The notes under the pieces were generated by a model, which saw nothing but the letters and a program-made list of their open reading frames with translations, was not told where the DNA came from and ran no database searches. The position numbers were made by a program, and so were the translations under genes. Source: Stratiolaelaps scimitus (Eukaryota > Arthropoda > Arachnida > Mesostigmata > Laelapidae). From it: DNA of 64,000 bases. Numbering within the stretch: position 1 is the first letter of the stretch; each line of letters begins with the position of its first letter. The DNA lies in the NCBI GenBank assembly GCA_019614645.1, contig JABWDB010000035.1:1550001-1614000 (forward strand), in the 5' to 3' direction. This document shows positions 23,020-34,265 of this stretch, piece after piece.

Positions 23020-23598
23020 ACATCGCCGTTGGGGGACACAATGTATTATTTATTCTAGTAAGGACAGTAACGCCGATTATAAATCGTCTGCAGCAACTGC
23101 TTGCAATGGTTTCCTTGATATGGGCACAATTCATCAAGGTCAGTCTATCATATTGGTTCCATCCTCGTTTCTATATTGTGATTGAGCCCCTTGATACTAT
23201 GACGTTTTCAAAATAGATGAACCTGCCTCGTACCTTATTTACCAAGGTTCGAACTTCTGTTTGTTTCGGTGGCGTACAAGCGTATACCTGACTCATTAGC
23301 ACTTGAGGTTTGCTATTTTCTACAATATAATTCGATTACTCTTCCTATGACTGTTCTACTCACCGAATTCTAATAATAATCGTTGTACTATGCAAACAAT
23401 TATTGTATTCCATTACAGAAATGCTAATGATTGAATTATAATATAGTTACCCGGATAAATTTCGACTCGGCCGTCGTCGTCTTTGTACACCATTGTAAGC
23501 TACGTAAACAGGAAAACATTCGAGGTCACACTTCGGCGGAAATCAACAAAGAGGTATTGATTAAATTATTAAAACTCTTTCATATATATATATGTATA

Positions 23599-23624
23599 TC
23601 GTGTTTATCCGAAGATAAACACGA
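23599..23624. other. Perfect 11-bp hairpin with CGAA tetraloop
   Basis: TCGTGTTTATC and GATAAACACGA are exact inverted complements separated by CGAA. The hairpin lies directly after a TATATGTATA stretch. It is a perfect stem-loop of unknown function. Confidence 0.7.
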
Positions 23625-26380
23625 GTCGACCGCTTCCCATCTCTTGTTGGCGATAGATACTTCGTGGTTGCTTACAAACACCGTGCTACACCCGGCAAAT
23701 GACTTGTTCATAATGAAAGGTCAGATATGTAGCACGAAAATAAGATATCCCCTTTTATATTTTGCTCATTGTTGCCATCTAGAATGTTATGCAGGAATAT
23801 AGGAAATGTGGGTTTACCGAGGGGCGTCGTCTGCTCGGTTGGTTGGCAATGAAGCAGGGACTCGATATAAGCGGACGAGCTGGAACCGGAGCAGTTTAGC
23901 ACGATACGCCTCAATTCGTCTGCCGCGCTCGAGCCAGCCCTGTGGAAACTAGACATGTTGTGGATTATGGGTACGTATCAATCGAGAACTTGATAACAAA
24001 AAAAAACAAGACGTACCCCGATGGGCATCACCAATCTAACTGACTTCGGGAGCTCTGAGGATGAAGTTATTCGTACCACTTCGCTTGTGGATTAATTGAC
24101 AACAGCACATGTCGAGCGGGCATTGAAGATATACATTTCATACTATAAATTCTTCAGTAAAGCAACCGAAGTGCAGACGCCGCCGCCGCCGCCTCCATCT
24201 ACAGGGTGTACGGAAAGTCACTCTGCCCTATGACGGACGCATTCGCTGCTTCACCCCGCCATAGAGGATATAGCTGGCAATAGTAATCAGTCTCGAGCAG
24301 AGACATAGATGGGCCACACTTTGTCGACGTCAGAGAGAGAGAGAGAGTTCGAAGGACACAGATAGCAACACCATCGTAACGATGTCGATATTCAAAAGCT
24401 GTCAATAAGCACCGAATATGTGTTCCCTTTGCGACACCACCATCATCAGCAGCATCATCATCATAATCACCACTTGATTTGATGAATGCCACCGTCTCTC
24501 AGTCTCCCTGAGCCATGAGGTCGAAACATTCAATAAATAAACGCTCCCTTAGTAACTTGCCGACAAAATGATCTGCGTTGGCTAATTATACTGATGACGT
24601 TAGTCTTTTGAAGTATCGGCAACTGCGCGGTAGCGATGATGTTACTAATCTACTAACATTCACACACAGCGAATGATCATGAACAACGCGAGCAACTGGT
24701 GGTGTTAAGGCTTTTGATTGCAACAAGAACTCAGTAATATCGTCGAACGACGATAGCGCTGTCCTTACGGGAAATGTACAGTTGAATCGTATATTGGGTG
24801 ACTCCACATCAGTCATTCGCTATATAGTGGCTTAGTTTTCCAGTGGGGAGCATGGTATAGCTCTGTCAACCGACGGCAGCCCAAGCCCACTGCAAGGTAG
24901 GGGTATATTAGACTCAAGTATAATAGCTCCATGCACCGAGAAGTATTTGGTGTCGAAACTATTGGAAATACTCTCTCTCTCTTTTTCTCTCTCCTTCGAC
25001 GATGGTATCTCGTATGTATTCCACCCTCTTTACGATGAGAATAGTACATACTCCAATCGAACTGATCCCGGAGTCCGTGGTGCCGCGGTCAGGCAGGAAG
25101 AGCTCGCTAAAAATGTTCTGATGTTGGATACATGTGCTTGTGTGTCACCGTATGCGGGTCCTGAGCTCGATGTGTGCTGTTCAGCGCGATTCATAGTTAC
25201 ACCGGTGGGGGCTTCATGACGATGCGATGTTTGTCAAGCAAACTTTCGCTTCGCAACCGCGCAATATCTCGAGCACTCATTGAGCAATGTGCTCGTCGGA
25301 GGAAGCCCACCCCAGCTGGGCAATTGTGTGGCGCCTGTTGTTTGTGCACACTGTGGACATTTACAAGAAAAGGCTGTCGCGCTGAGATTGCGCTAAATTG
25401 CCCAATCCGATTGCTCAGAGTGTCTTCATTTCTTCATTACCTAATATTTCATATGACTTCGGTAATTTTCCACTTCGCGTCGTGTAACTTCTGTTGAGAG
25501 TGAATCGCGAGTTGCTATGTTACGCGCGGTCTCTATCCTTTTGATAACGTTTTTTTACGCTTGAGTCGCCTTTAGCAGGAAAATACTTTCCATATCAACA
25601 GCAGTTTGATTGTCAAATCAATTTCGATTTTAAACAACCACAACTATTACTACTATTACAAGTACCGATTTTCGAATAGCTTAAACGATTACTCCACTGT
25701 GAGGTGGAAATTAGCTCTAATTTTCGAATATACGCAATGCGTGCTATTATATATAACGCTGGATCTTCTGGACCACAAAAAAACAGCATTCCCCGCCACG
25801 CCTAAACTATTCCTATTATTTTGCTCGTTGTTGTTGACCAGATAATGACCAAGGCGAACTCGGGCTGACAGAGTCCGAGTGGATGCCAAAACCGCGTACA
25901 ATGGCCTCCTTCAATTATCCCATTATCGTTCAATCGTTTTCGATTGAGCAACGTTTTTCAACTTAGCGTGCATTATCTATTGTAGGCCCTATTTGTCGTC
26001 GCCATGTTTACCTAAAAAAATTACACGCTGACATGTGTGTGTCATAATACTAAGCTTCATTCTCATTATAGTGGCAAACATTTGTGTTATCGCCACCGGT
26101 GGCAGCCAGTGAGAATTGGCATGAATTCAACGACCGATGTTCAGTATCTGGTTCGCATCACTTCGTTGTTTGATTGTTCATTCGAAGGCCGAACGTGCCA
26201 GCCTGCTGAATCCCACCGAGAACTTCGCTTCGGGCTGCTCTCGGCCATTCCTGACGTTACGGTTTTTTTTGCCCGCAAACTCTCGGTTGTAGCTCCGACC
26301 CGTCAAACAATTGTAGTATCCATCATCAGTCTGTCATCCGTTCACAAATCAACAAAGTTCGTCGATTCGTCATTATTCTT
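23625..26380. other. Non-coding DNA
   Basis: No recognised gene. A GA tract lies at about 24332-24348 and a CT tract at about 24970-24994. The frames are short and unrecognised. Confidence 0.4.
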
Positions 26381-26388
26381 CGCCTACC

Positions 26389-26401
26389 CCCCCCCCCCCC
26401 C
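26389..26401. repeat. Poly-C run
   Basis: About 13 consecutive Cs. The run is prone to length error, so any frame crossing it is unreliable. Confidence 0.85.
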
Positions 26402-27480
26402 GGTGGCGCGGTCCGCAGGTTGGCTTTATCCTCGGTTACTATTTTTTTCTACTTCTGCCGCCTACCAGCTACCCGCCGCTTGCATGCATTGTCGTTTTGA
26501 TGCGGTTTTTCGTTGGCCCGCTCGTCGAATACTGTCCACCCCACCCTCCCTCTGGTCTTTTCTGGATCACACGGTGAACAGCGAAGCTCACAACGCGATC
26601 CCTGCCGTATGTTGACGGGATAGAACGGACGGCCAGCTCCTCCTGTTATTTGATGTGCTACTGCTGCTGCTGCTGTTCGACATCCAAGCGAAACATGGCG
26701 GGCGTTGCGCATCGTCGTTCACGCAAGAAAACGCTACCGCCGCCGCCACCGCTGCCACCCGTGAAGTGTATCGAGGTGGCAAGGATCCGGCGAACAGCAG
26801 TATAGTTGCGGCAGTGGACATCAAGCGGCTGGAGACGGTAAGTACAGGAGACATCGACGTTCTTCAGCAGCATCAATTCCTGCTGGCCGCGGGGACGGCG
26901 ACCGCGCGGTGTTAGTTCCTGAGCTGATATTATTGCCCGCACACTCGATCGGACGATGTGTCCAGTCCGAGCGTCCACTCCCTGGCTGCCTCGTTGTTCA
27001 CTCGACGAACTCATCACACCTGCAGCAGCTGCTGCTGCAGCTGCCGCGGCCGTCTCACGTTCCCGTACCTGCTGCTGGGGCGTCGGAGGGTTTGTCCGTC
27101 TGCGCCTCAGCCTTCAGCAACGTCCACCGTTCACAGTGTCCTCGTCCATTTATCTATACCCTGCTATCAGCTACACTGTGAACGACTTATGTCAGCAGCG
27201 TGTCGCCGGGCTCCCGCACGCCGCAGTGTGTCGACGCCACCGATGGATCGTCCGGTCAGTAACTCCATCTGTCTCTCGGCTGCCCAGTCGGTTTGGTTGG
27301 TCGGCGAACGGCCGGTCCTCGACATCGGTCCGGTCCGCTGCGTTCCACCAGTCGGAGAGATGGATGGATGAACCAACGAACGTGCCAGCGGAACAACCAA
27401 GAGAAAGACTGCCTGACAGACACAAGGATAGATACTGCTGACGCGATTACGAGCCGGAGTCCTTCGTGTCCGCGCCACCA
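26402..27480 (+). promoter_or_regulatory. GC/CpG-rich block, possible promoter and 5' UTR
   Basis: From about 26.4 kb the DNA becomes GC-rich and CpG-rich, and almost every frame on both strands is open in part. Two good donor sites lie on the plus strand: CG followed by GTAAGTA at 26838, and CAAC followed by GTGAGT at 27746. A CpG-rich block with donors and few acceptors fits a transcription start and first exons of a plus-strand gene. No core promoter motif was identified, so this reading is inference. Confidence 0.3.
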
Positions 27481-27745
27481 ATGCTGCGGGGAAACCTCAC
27501 TCGTTTTGCTCGTCGCGCGAAACGCTCCACAGCGGCTCGAGCGGGAGTCCACAGTGGCGATGGGAAGTCACAGCAACGACGACACGAACGACGCCGGCGA
27601 CCGAACAGTCGCAACGACGAACTGCGGTGGTGTCAGATTTACCTGGACAGATCAAAGCGGCTGTTGCCGAATCCCGCATTCAACCGGTTGTCGATCAGAC
27701 ATACGGCCAATATGTTTAATACAGCTGGCATTAGCTCTTTGCAAC
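27481..27745 (+). CDS. Candidate first coding exon, unrecognised protein
   Basis: An ATG in good context (CCACCAATGC) at 27481 opens a frame through to a donor GTGAGT at 27746, giving 88 codons plus one base. The start MLRGNLTRFARRAKRSTAAR is rich in Arg and lacks acids, as in mitochondrial targeting peptides. The later part reads RWCQIYLDRSKRLLPNPAF. A second ATG at 27560, also in strong context (GTGGCGATGG), opens a different frame of 62 codons to the same donor, beginning MGSHSNDDTNDAGDR. At most one is real, and the exon may instead be untranslated. No family is recognised. Confidence 0.25.
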
Positions 27746-27858
27746 GTGAGTATTATACTATTGCGGTTAAGGTCAGCTAGTCCCTCACGCCAGTTGACTC
27801 ACTGAGCGAAATCGAGCCCTCCCACAAGAGCTCGGCCGGTATTGGGACCACGAGGCTA

Positions 27859-27876
27859 GCACTCCTAGAGGAGTGC
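27859..27876. other. Short perfect palindrome
   Basis: GCACTCCT and AGGAGTGC flank AG, giving an 8-bp inverted repeat. It is probably chance. Confidence 0.5.
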
Positions 27877-27879
27877 ACT

Positions 27880-28950
27880 ACAGAGGATAGCAGGCAACTC
27901 GGGAGGAGAGCAGAGGCCAAACAGAATGTTATCGATTTGGTTGTGTTAGTCCCACAGTCGTTTGGTCCGTTCGCGACACTCAAGCGTCCGTGACTGACGC
28001 ACAGTACAATGTTATTATAATATTAATCTCTTCAGCAGGCGAACTCGCGAATATATGTTTGCATCTTCATCTCGTCGATGTTTGCCGGCCTACGTGAAAG
28101 TGATTCATCTCTTACGATGCCTCAAAAGGAGAACACTATCAGAGGCGATGTACTGCCTGGTTGTTAGACTTGTGTCGAAGAAAATGGGTCCAGGTGGCCG
28201 GTTACCCTGAAAGCCCTTCCCGTACAATCGTTTGGTTGTAAACGTTCGTATGACGATCTACGGACCCAGAAAGCTTAAGAGGGGCGTTCGTCAACCTTCG
28301 TTCGTTACCTCTCTCAATAATAGCGTTGCGCTCCACGTTATTGCGAATTATCATATTTTGATAAATATTCCAAACGACTGCGTGGGTCATACTCGAATAG
28401 GCCATGAAGCTATAATATATCGTCCGATATATCGTCAAGCCTACGCGTGTCTATAAGACTAACGTAGGTAAGTCCTTACTTGCAAATACAATACAAATGC
28501 GCTTACATTGAAGGGTATTACACTCGCAGCTGATGCGGGAGGCTTCAGAAGGATAACTAATTTATTCGTTCAATACCGCCAATTTAGAGGAACAGCGCCG
28601 TCGTTCCGTTCCTTAAATTATTCGCACGATATTCAATTATATTGCACCTGAAGTTAAGACCACAGAGCCATTTACTATCGACAGTAAGATTTTCGGAAGG
28701 TTAATAGAGTCGGAGACCCGTCCTAAAAATCTGTGCGTCTCTCTCCAGTGTACTAAGGTTCTTTGCCAAGTTCTGACCTGAGAGAACTACTACAACACAA
28801 CTTGGGAACGATCAGGCTCATATAAAGTCTGAGGTAAAGCTCGGTCTTCCTGGCTACATTTGCAGACTGCACAATGCTAGTAATATGCTCCGGCAAGTTA
28901 AGTGTCGGATTCGTGATAGCTCTCAAATCCCGGAAACTGAGCGCCGTGTG
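27880..28950. other. Non-coding DNA downstream of the GC-rich block
   Basis: AT-richer DNA between the candidate first exon and the LINE fossil. Nothing supported was seen. Confidence 0.4.
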
Positions 28951-28964
28951 TATTTGTTCTTCGT

Positions 28965-29240
28965 CTAACGATTTCTATGTGACGGGGCCGTCCAACGGAA
29001 CGACGCCACTTGTGGTACCCTGATTATAATGTCGTTCCGGCGGTACCATTCCAAGCAGGTACAATCAGCCGATTGCAGCCTCCTGACGTCCTGTGGTCCA
29101 TCGATAGACATATATATTTTTAGATCAACTGCATAAAATGTATAGGAAATACCCTTGGGAATCACAGAGGCCAGGTCAAGGACATGGGTCCTAAAGTGTC
29201 ACGATCCAAAACATGAGCCCTGAGGCACTCCGGAAGAGCA
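28965..29240 (-). pseudogene. Reverse transcriptase remnant of a LINE
   Basis: In one frame the minus strand reads SGVPQGSCFGS at 29234-29202, the conserved palm motif of non-LTR reverse transcriptases. After a shift it continues with LASVIPKGISYTFYAVDLKI and then a thumb-proximal segment ending CLEWYRRNDII. The catalytic FYADD motif is present as FYAVD, so the second Asp-Asp position has become Val. Together with the frameshift this makes the enzyme inactive. The spacing between the palm motif, the YADD motif and the Leu-Glu-Trp segment matches jockey- and CR1-type elements. Confidence 0.75.
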
Positions 29241-29910
29241 TGTCCCTGGACAACTAAGCTAGGAAATATCTGTTTGTCAGATGTGAACCAAATACATCTG
29301 GCACACAACAGCTCCTTTTTTTTAAAGGGGAATGTTGGCATGCAAATACATGTCAACACCATGACCGGCCCAACAGCTTCTGCATCAATCATTTGTGCTT
29401 CATACGGTCGAAAGGCCGGGGAAAAAGCCTCTCGAAGATGCGGTAAACACTCTTGCGATCTACAAACACAACCCAATCTTTCTGAAGTCATGGGATATCT
29501 TATCATCGAGGGCTCTCTGAGCAAGGAACCGCTCGAGGGGATCAGAAATGAGCTCTTCGATGACGAGCTATGAAGAAATGCTGCCCTGAGTAACAGGACA
29601 GTAGCTTTTCCATGCGGAGGTTTGTTGTCACCCATTTTATGGGCATTTTACCCAATTTGTAGCATCGAGTTAGTAGTTAGTAAAGTGGTTCAATTAAGAC
29701 ATCACACAACTGTTTGAACAGAGAGGCGGAAGGCCATCGAGGGTGAAGCAGTATTTTGCTTTAGGGATTTGGTTACTTTGTTTTACAATGCATTTTCACT
29801 GATTTTCGTGGGCGCAACTTTAAAAATCAGATGGTGCTGGCATTGGAGCACAGGATTTGCTACGACTATCAGAGATTATTAAGTTGCTGAAATTAATGAC
29901 AACAACATCG

Positions 29911-30450
29911 TTACCCTCCTGGAAGTACACCGTTAAAATGAGCAAACGGTAAAGAAGTCGAGCTGAAATTACTCGAAAACGTGCAGGCCAATGGAGGAGC
30001 CCTGCGAAGTTTTGCCATGATAAGGTCGTCAGGACATTGTTCCAGCAAGTGCTGTAGTTTGCGAACGTGTCTCATAGTGCGGGCGGTGAGATGGGCGCAC
30101 ACAGAAAGAACATATAATGGCAGATTGAAGTTACTGAGCGGTATAATGGGCGAGTCGTGATCACAAAGGGCAATTAGGGCCTCACAGAAAGATACAATTA
30201 TGTCTACACGGGCCAAGTGATAGGTCGGAATTGGACACAAGACAACGAACGAAACAAGTAGACGATATGTCGTTGAAAGTGTCGAACATGACCAACAAGG
30301 GGCGCAATTTGGTGCTTTACTCCCAATATGCAAACGCCGCCAACACGAGGGGGTTCTATTGAGTCGCAACGTAGAAAAGTTATGGTCGAGGGATAGTTCT
30401 CGGTCAGAAACGGCGGGGCGGGGTAACCATGCCTCGACTACGACGGTCAT
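29911..30450 (-). pseudogene. AP-endonuclease-like remnant of a LINE
   Basis: The minus-strand frame contains EAWLPRPAVSDRELSLDHNF, close to the E-T-W-L...S-D-x-E-L pattern of LINE endonucleases. Next comes LRLNRTP, where such enzymes have R-x-D-R. After a local frame change there is GVCIxxK-like sequence, then IIPLSNFNLP, corresponding to the GDFN motif with Gly-Asp changed to Ser-Asn. The order and spacing support APE-type endonuclease ancestry, and the altered catalytic motif shows it is decayed. Confidence 0.6.
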
Positions 30451-30460
30451 GTGAGAATGA

Positions 30461-32000
30461 GTTGAAGCACAATATGCCTATAAAGAGTCAACAGCCCCGG
30501 GCTTTACCGCCGCAAGGGTAGCCCCGAGTGTCCCTTGCTAACTTATCGAATAAACCTGGAACATTGTGGTCGACAAGGGGTGACTTCTCCAAATTATGCT
30601 GACTGCATGTTGAAGGTCCTGCCTGAAAGGACATTGACTCATTAGCAGGGGCCAATGACTGGATGCGTCATCCTGGGACGTAATTCTGAACAGGACCTTA
30701 ATCGGATTTCAGCAAGTCGTGATAGTGGGGGCTTCAAAAGATCTTCGATATGTGGTTGGAGTGTGAATGCTGCGGAAACCCCGTACGATGCGGAACCACG
30801 CGACAAGGATGGCTCGAGCGGGTTAATAACTAGACAACGATGTTCCAGGTAAACGACAAGGGGACTTTACCTGCGAGACGTATGCAATGGATAACATGCA
30901 GGAAGAACTGAACAGAGTTATTTCCCGAAGGGCTTGCAAAGTCTGGATGGATTGTAGGATACGCCTACCGATGTAGAATAAATGCACTGGAGGGGCACTG
31001 CGGCTGGCGTGAGGCGAAATCCGTGGTTGTGTTTACTGCCGTCAGGACAGTAGTAATCCATTGATTCCGCTGGCAATGAGGATACACTAGAGGACGGTGC
31101 TGATCTGAAGTGAAAGTAGACCGCGTTCTCGGTCTTGACCTGCTCCATCAGTACCTTGAAAGTTCTTTGCTTTGAGCTCGAGTTTCTCTCGAGCGGAACA
31201 ACTCGTGCTGTTCAATAGGAAGCAGACACAGTCAATTTTATTTTGAGCACGGGGCGTTAATTTGTCAAGCACGCCACGAGAGCTGCGTATGCGACCATCG
31301 AAAAAGCGATTTATTTTATAGAAAATATCTCGTCGCATACAATGAAAATAACGGAGAGAACATTTCGATAGGTATAACTGTTATAGCTGTTATTCGTTAC
31401 ATGGAGAGGAAGGATTGACAAAATTAACCTGATGCTTTTGGGCATAAATCGACCCCACTTAGACTGATTGTTACAATACATTGCTCAGATATTAACACGT
31501 CACGTACTCATGTACTCAGATATCATCTCATCGTACTCAGCTACTTCTGTGTATACGTATCGCGTAACGTACATAATACATAAATGCATATATATGTTCT
31601 ATGTTTTTATTTATGTTTCATTTACCAAACGACTATGCCGCCAATCCTCAAGCATATCGTTTGCCTTTCTACAGATTCGAGCTCGAATCCACCAAACAAC
31701 TTTAGCTGTCAAGGAGCACAGAAAGGCGCCCTTTTTCTCCATCAGAATCACCGGTTAAACCCCCACCACCTCCATTTCAATTGTAAGCCTACTTTTTGTT
31801 CCACCTGTGAGCCTGCTTTTTTCCCCACCTCGGCTGCAACTGTTGGCCCACCTTGTTGGAAAATTCGAAACCTCCTTTTTACAATAGCCCACCTCGAAGC
31901 GCCTCTCCGGGCAGCCGATTTCGTTGCTCGGCGAGACGCTTCGTAACCGGTGTTCGTATGCATTTCTCGCTCCCCCAATGACACCGTTCGCCGTCTGAAG
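30461..32000. other. Non-coding DNA flanking the LINE fossil
   Basis: It may include more of the LINE up to about 31.3 kb, but I see no diagnostic motif. A good acceptor-like sequence (GCCTTTCTACAG) ends at 31675 on the plus strand and is followed by 90 open codons of unrecognised sequence. That segment also has imperfect internal repetition (CCACCT...CTTTTT), so I do not call it a gene. Confidence 0.35.
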
Positions 32001-32205
32001 CAGCAACTTTCCCTTCATCGCTTGTTGCCGATCGAGCATCGGCATCGATTCTGTTCTCCATTCTGCTGCCGCTACTGTTGATGTGTCTTCTGCCGAAAGC
32101 TGGCGTCGTGGTTGCTGTTGTATACAACAACGTTGTCGTAGAAGTGAAACACCGCGATCGCATCAGTGGCAGCGCCGGCCGTAACCCTCGCTGCCGTTGT
32201 CGCAA

Positions 32206-32262
32206 TCACCGCCGTCGCCGTCGCCGCAGCAGTGGCGGCGGCGGCGGCGGCGGCGGCGTCGT
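32206..32262. repeat. (GGC/CGC)n trinucleotide run
   Basis: CGC/CGT triplets passing into a GGC run. Confidence 0.85.
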
Positions 32263-32749
32263 CGTCATCAGAAGCAGCAACATCCGCGAGTAGCGACCGG
32301 CAAGTGCTCGTGATTCTCATTTGTTTCGTTTACAGGCGAGCTAACAGCCGGGATACTCATTTCTCGTGTTCTCCAATGATGTCGAAGTAGTCCAACGAAG
32401 TCTTGCTCGACGAAGAACTCCCACAAACCTATCCAAGCCTCCTCGACACACACTGGCCTTTCCTGCAATGGCCGTGTTTGCTTCGCGCTTCTGGCGTTGA
32501 CGTATCAAAAGCGCACACAAACAGCGAGATACGCAGGCACGTAGAGATACACAGCCTGCCATACGCTCAAGCAACAATACAACCGATGTTTACACCCGGG
32601 CAAAACCCCGCTACTGTGGCCGCGGCACCCGTCGGCACGCTAGCAGACCAACGACGGCCCACGCACACAGATATACTCCCACACAGACACACATACACCC
32701 AGCACGCTCAGCTCGACACGAAAAAAAGTCCGTCGAAAATCGGGGAAAT

Positions 32750-32780
32750 CGGTGGCGGCGGTGGCGGCGGCGGCGGCGGC
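32750..32780. repeat. (GGC)n trinucleotide run
   Basis: About ten GGC/GGT triplets. Confidence 0.85.
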
Positions 32781-34082
32781 TCGGTGGACCATAAAAGATA
32801 AACAAAGAAGTGACGAACAAGCAAAGATCACCGTAGGTGATATAGAAAATACAACATAGTCAGATAGCATCAGTAAGCATCGCCAGACGAAAATACCAGG
32901 GGAAAACAAACATAAACGCTCATCCACACTCCGAGACATAAACTGAGCGGAAAACTCCACCGCTCTGGTGGGACACGAACGGAGCGGCGTCGTCGTCGTC
33001 GTGCTCTTCTCATTTTTTATTTTGTGTTTTTATTTTCCTTCGTCATCGTTATCGTCGTTCAGTATTGGAGAAAGGGGGTGGGGGGGTTGGGGGAGACGAC
33101 CCCAGCACCGCGACAAGGGTCGTATCGGATGCATGGAGCGTTCAGATGGGCGGAGGCACACCATGCTTCCGTGCCCATCGGGCTTTCTGAGCTTCTCTGA
33201 ACTCCGGGGTGATCCGGGGTTCTTCGCGGGCAGGAATCGCCAGCGAAGCCCTTCGGCCTGTATTCGCTCTGGCTATTTCCTTCGATCCGGCTGTATCTCC
33301 ATGCATCGTGGCTATCGTTACAGAGTCGCATTGCGATGCTATGTAGACATTAAGCTATCGCTTGCGTCAGTGGCCTCGCCGACGCGGGCTGTCCGTGTCC
33401 AGAACGCGCAGCGTCGTGAACCAGCGAGTCGGCGGACACAAGTGATCTGATCCAGCCGCCGACGACGGAACGATCGGAACGAATGTGGCCGTTTGAAAAG
33501 CAATGGAAACAGTCGAAGCTGAAAAGGAAGAGAGGGGCTCGAGCGGCTGATAGCAGTCGAGGCAGGCAGGCAGGCAATCGAGAGGAGCATGGACGATTCT
33601 TCGGATTGACACGAGAGCGAGAGACGGCTATCACTTCTCAGCCGCAGGACTGTTTCCAAATGTAAAAGTAGTCTGCAATTCAACGATTGCGCTGCCGACG
33701 CCGACCCTGGCCCGGGTGGCGGGTCTGTCTATGTGTCTGCATGTCTGCCCCCCGCCGCCGCCGCCCCCCCCGCCAGAAAATCGGCGCCCCAGGTTGAACA
33801 TCACGAACAGGCAGTCGTCGGCGTCAACGCGTTGTCGTCGCCGGAGGGAGGCGATCAAGACGATTGTGGCACAAGCATAATAGTTACGCGGCAGAGGAGG
33901 TTGTGACCGAGAAGGCTCGGCCGGACGACGACGACGATGTCCACCAGACCGTCTGACTGACTGCAGCGGCTCCCCCATTCACCGGGCTGGCAAATGTCCT
34001 TAGCAGAGGCAGAGGCTTCTCATCACCGTTACGCCTGATGCGGTCGGTGTTGTCGTTGTTGCGAAGCAGCGCTCAGTCGACG

Positions 34083-34265
34083 TCATAACCGGCGAGTGGC
34101 GGCGTAATGCCGCCACTGGGCCTCGGTGCCGCCCTGCTGCGGGTGATCGGGGCTCAAATCCAAAGTGTCCCACTCATCGGGCTCAGTTGTCACATCGTCA
34201 TCGTCTTGGTGCAGCGGCGTCTGTTGGTTGGTTAAGACAGGCGGTGCGCGGTGACGCTGGCACGG
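34083..34265 (-). CDS. Candidate 3'-terminal coding exon, acidic C-terminus, unrecognised
   Basis: The minus strand carries an open frame ending in TGA at 34085-34083. Its last part reads DDDDVTTEPDEWDTLDLSPD, then HPQQGGTEAQWRHYAATRRL. It is acidic, has mixed composition and third-position GC, and lacks simple repetition, which suits a cytoplasmic or disordered C-terminus. No in-frame ATG lies upstream, so it would have to be an exon. AG sites preceded by pyrimidines occur at about 34275-34280, but none is compelling. The opposite strand holds a hydrophobic 42-codon frame that is probably its shadow. I recognise no family and found no partner exon. Confidence 0.3.
   Translation of the reverse strand, partial: PCQRHRAPPVLTNQQTPLHQDDDDVTTEPDEWDTLDLSPDHPQQGGTEAQWRHYAATRRL
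34096..34116. other. Perfect 8-bp hairpin
   Basis: GTGGCGGC and GCCGCCAC flank GTAAT. It lies within the last codons of the candidate exon. Confidence 0.5.

Larger units (their letters stand above)
28950..30460 (-). mobile_element. Degraded non-LTR retrotransposon (jockey/CR1-like LINE)
   Basis: Read on the minus strand, an AP-endonuclease-like segment (30450 to about 29911) is followed by a reverse transcriptase segment with motifs at about 29234-29202 and 29140-29111. This is the domain order of ORF2 in APE-type non-LTR elements. The frame is broken by several shifts and stops, and the second catalytic-site residue is altered, so the element is dead. Flanking sequence to about 31.3 kb may belong to the same insertion, but I could not identify an ORF1 or a 3' tail. 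Confidence 0.7.
32001..34080. other. GC-rich, CpG-rich block with GGC/CGC runs
   Basis: Many overlapping frames are open on both strands because of CGG, GGC and CGC runs (32.2-32.27, 32.75-32.78 and 33.75-33.78 kb). They give poly-Gly, poly-Ala or poly-Arg, and none looks like a conserved protein. The composition suggests a promoter or untranslated exon region, perhaps of the gene whose possible terminal exon lies at 34.1 kb, or of an unseen gene. Confidence 0.35.

Noticed and set aside
26121..26615. 164-residue plus-strand ORF from ATG at 26121
   Set aside because: It crosses a run of about 13 Cs whose length is uncertain, has low-complexity Pro and Ser content and no recognised motif, and overlaps open frames on the other strand.
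29111..29640. Plus-strand ORF at 29274-29573 as a gene
   Set aside because: It lies opposite the LINE reverse transcriptase remnant and has no motif of its own.
32968..33450. 160-residue plus-strand ORF in the CpG-rich block
   Set aside because: It begins at a non-ATG codon, is rich in Val, Ser and Arg from GTC/CGT triplets, and competes with equally open frames on the minus strand.
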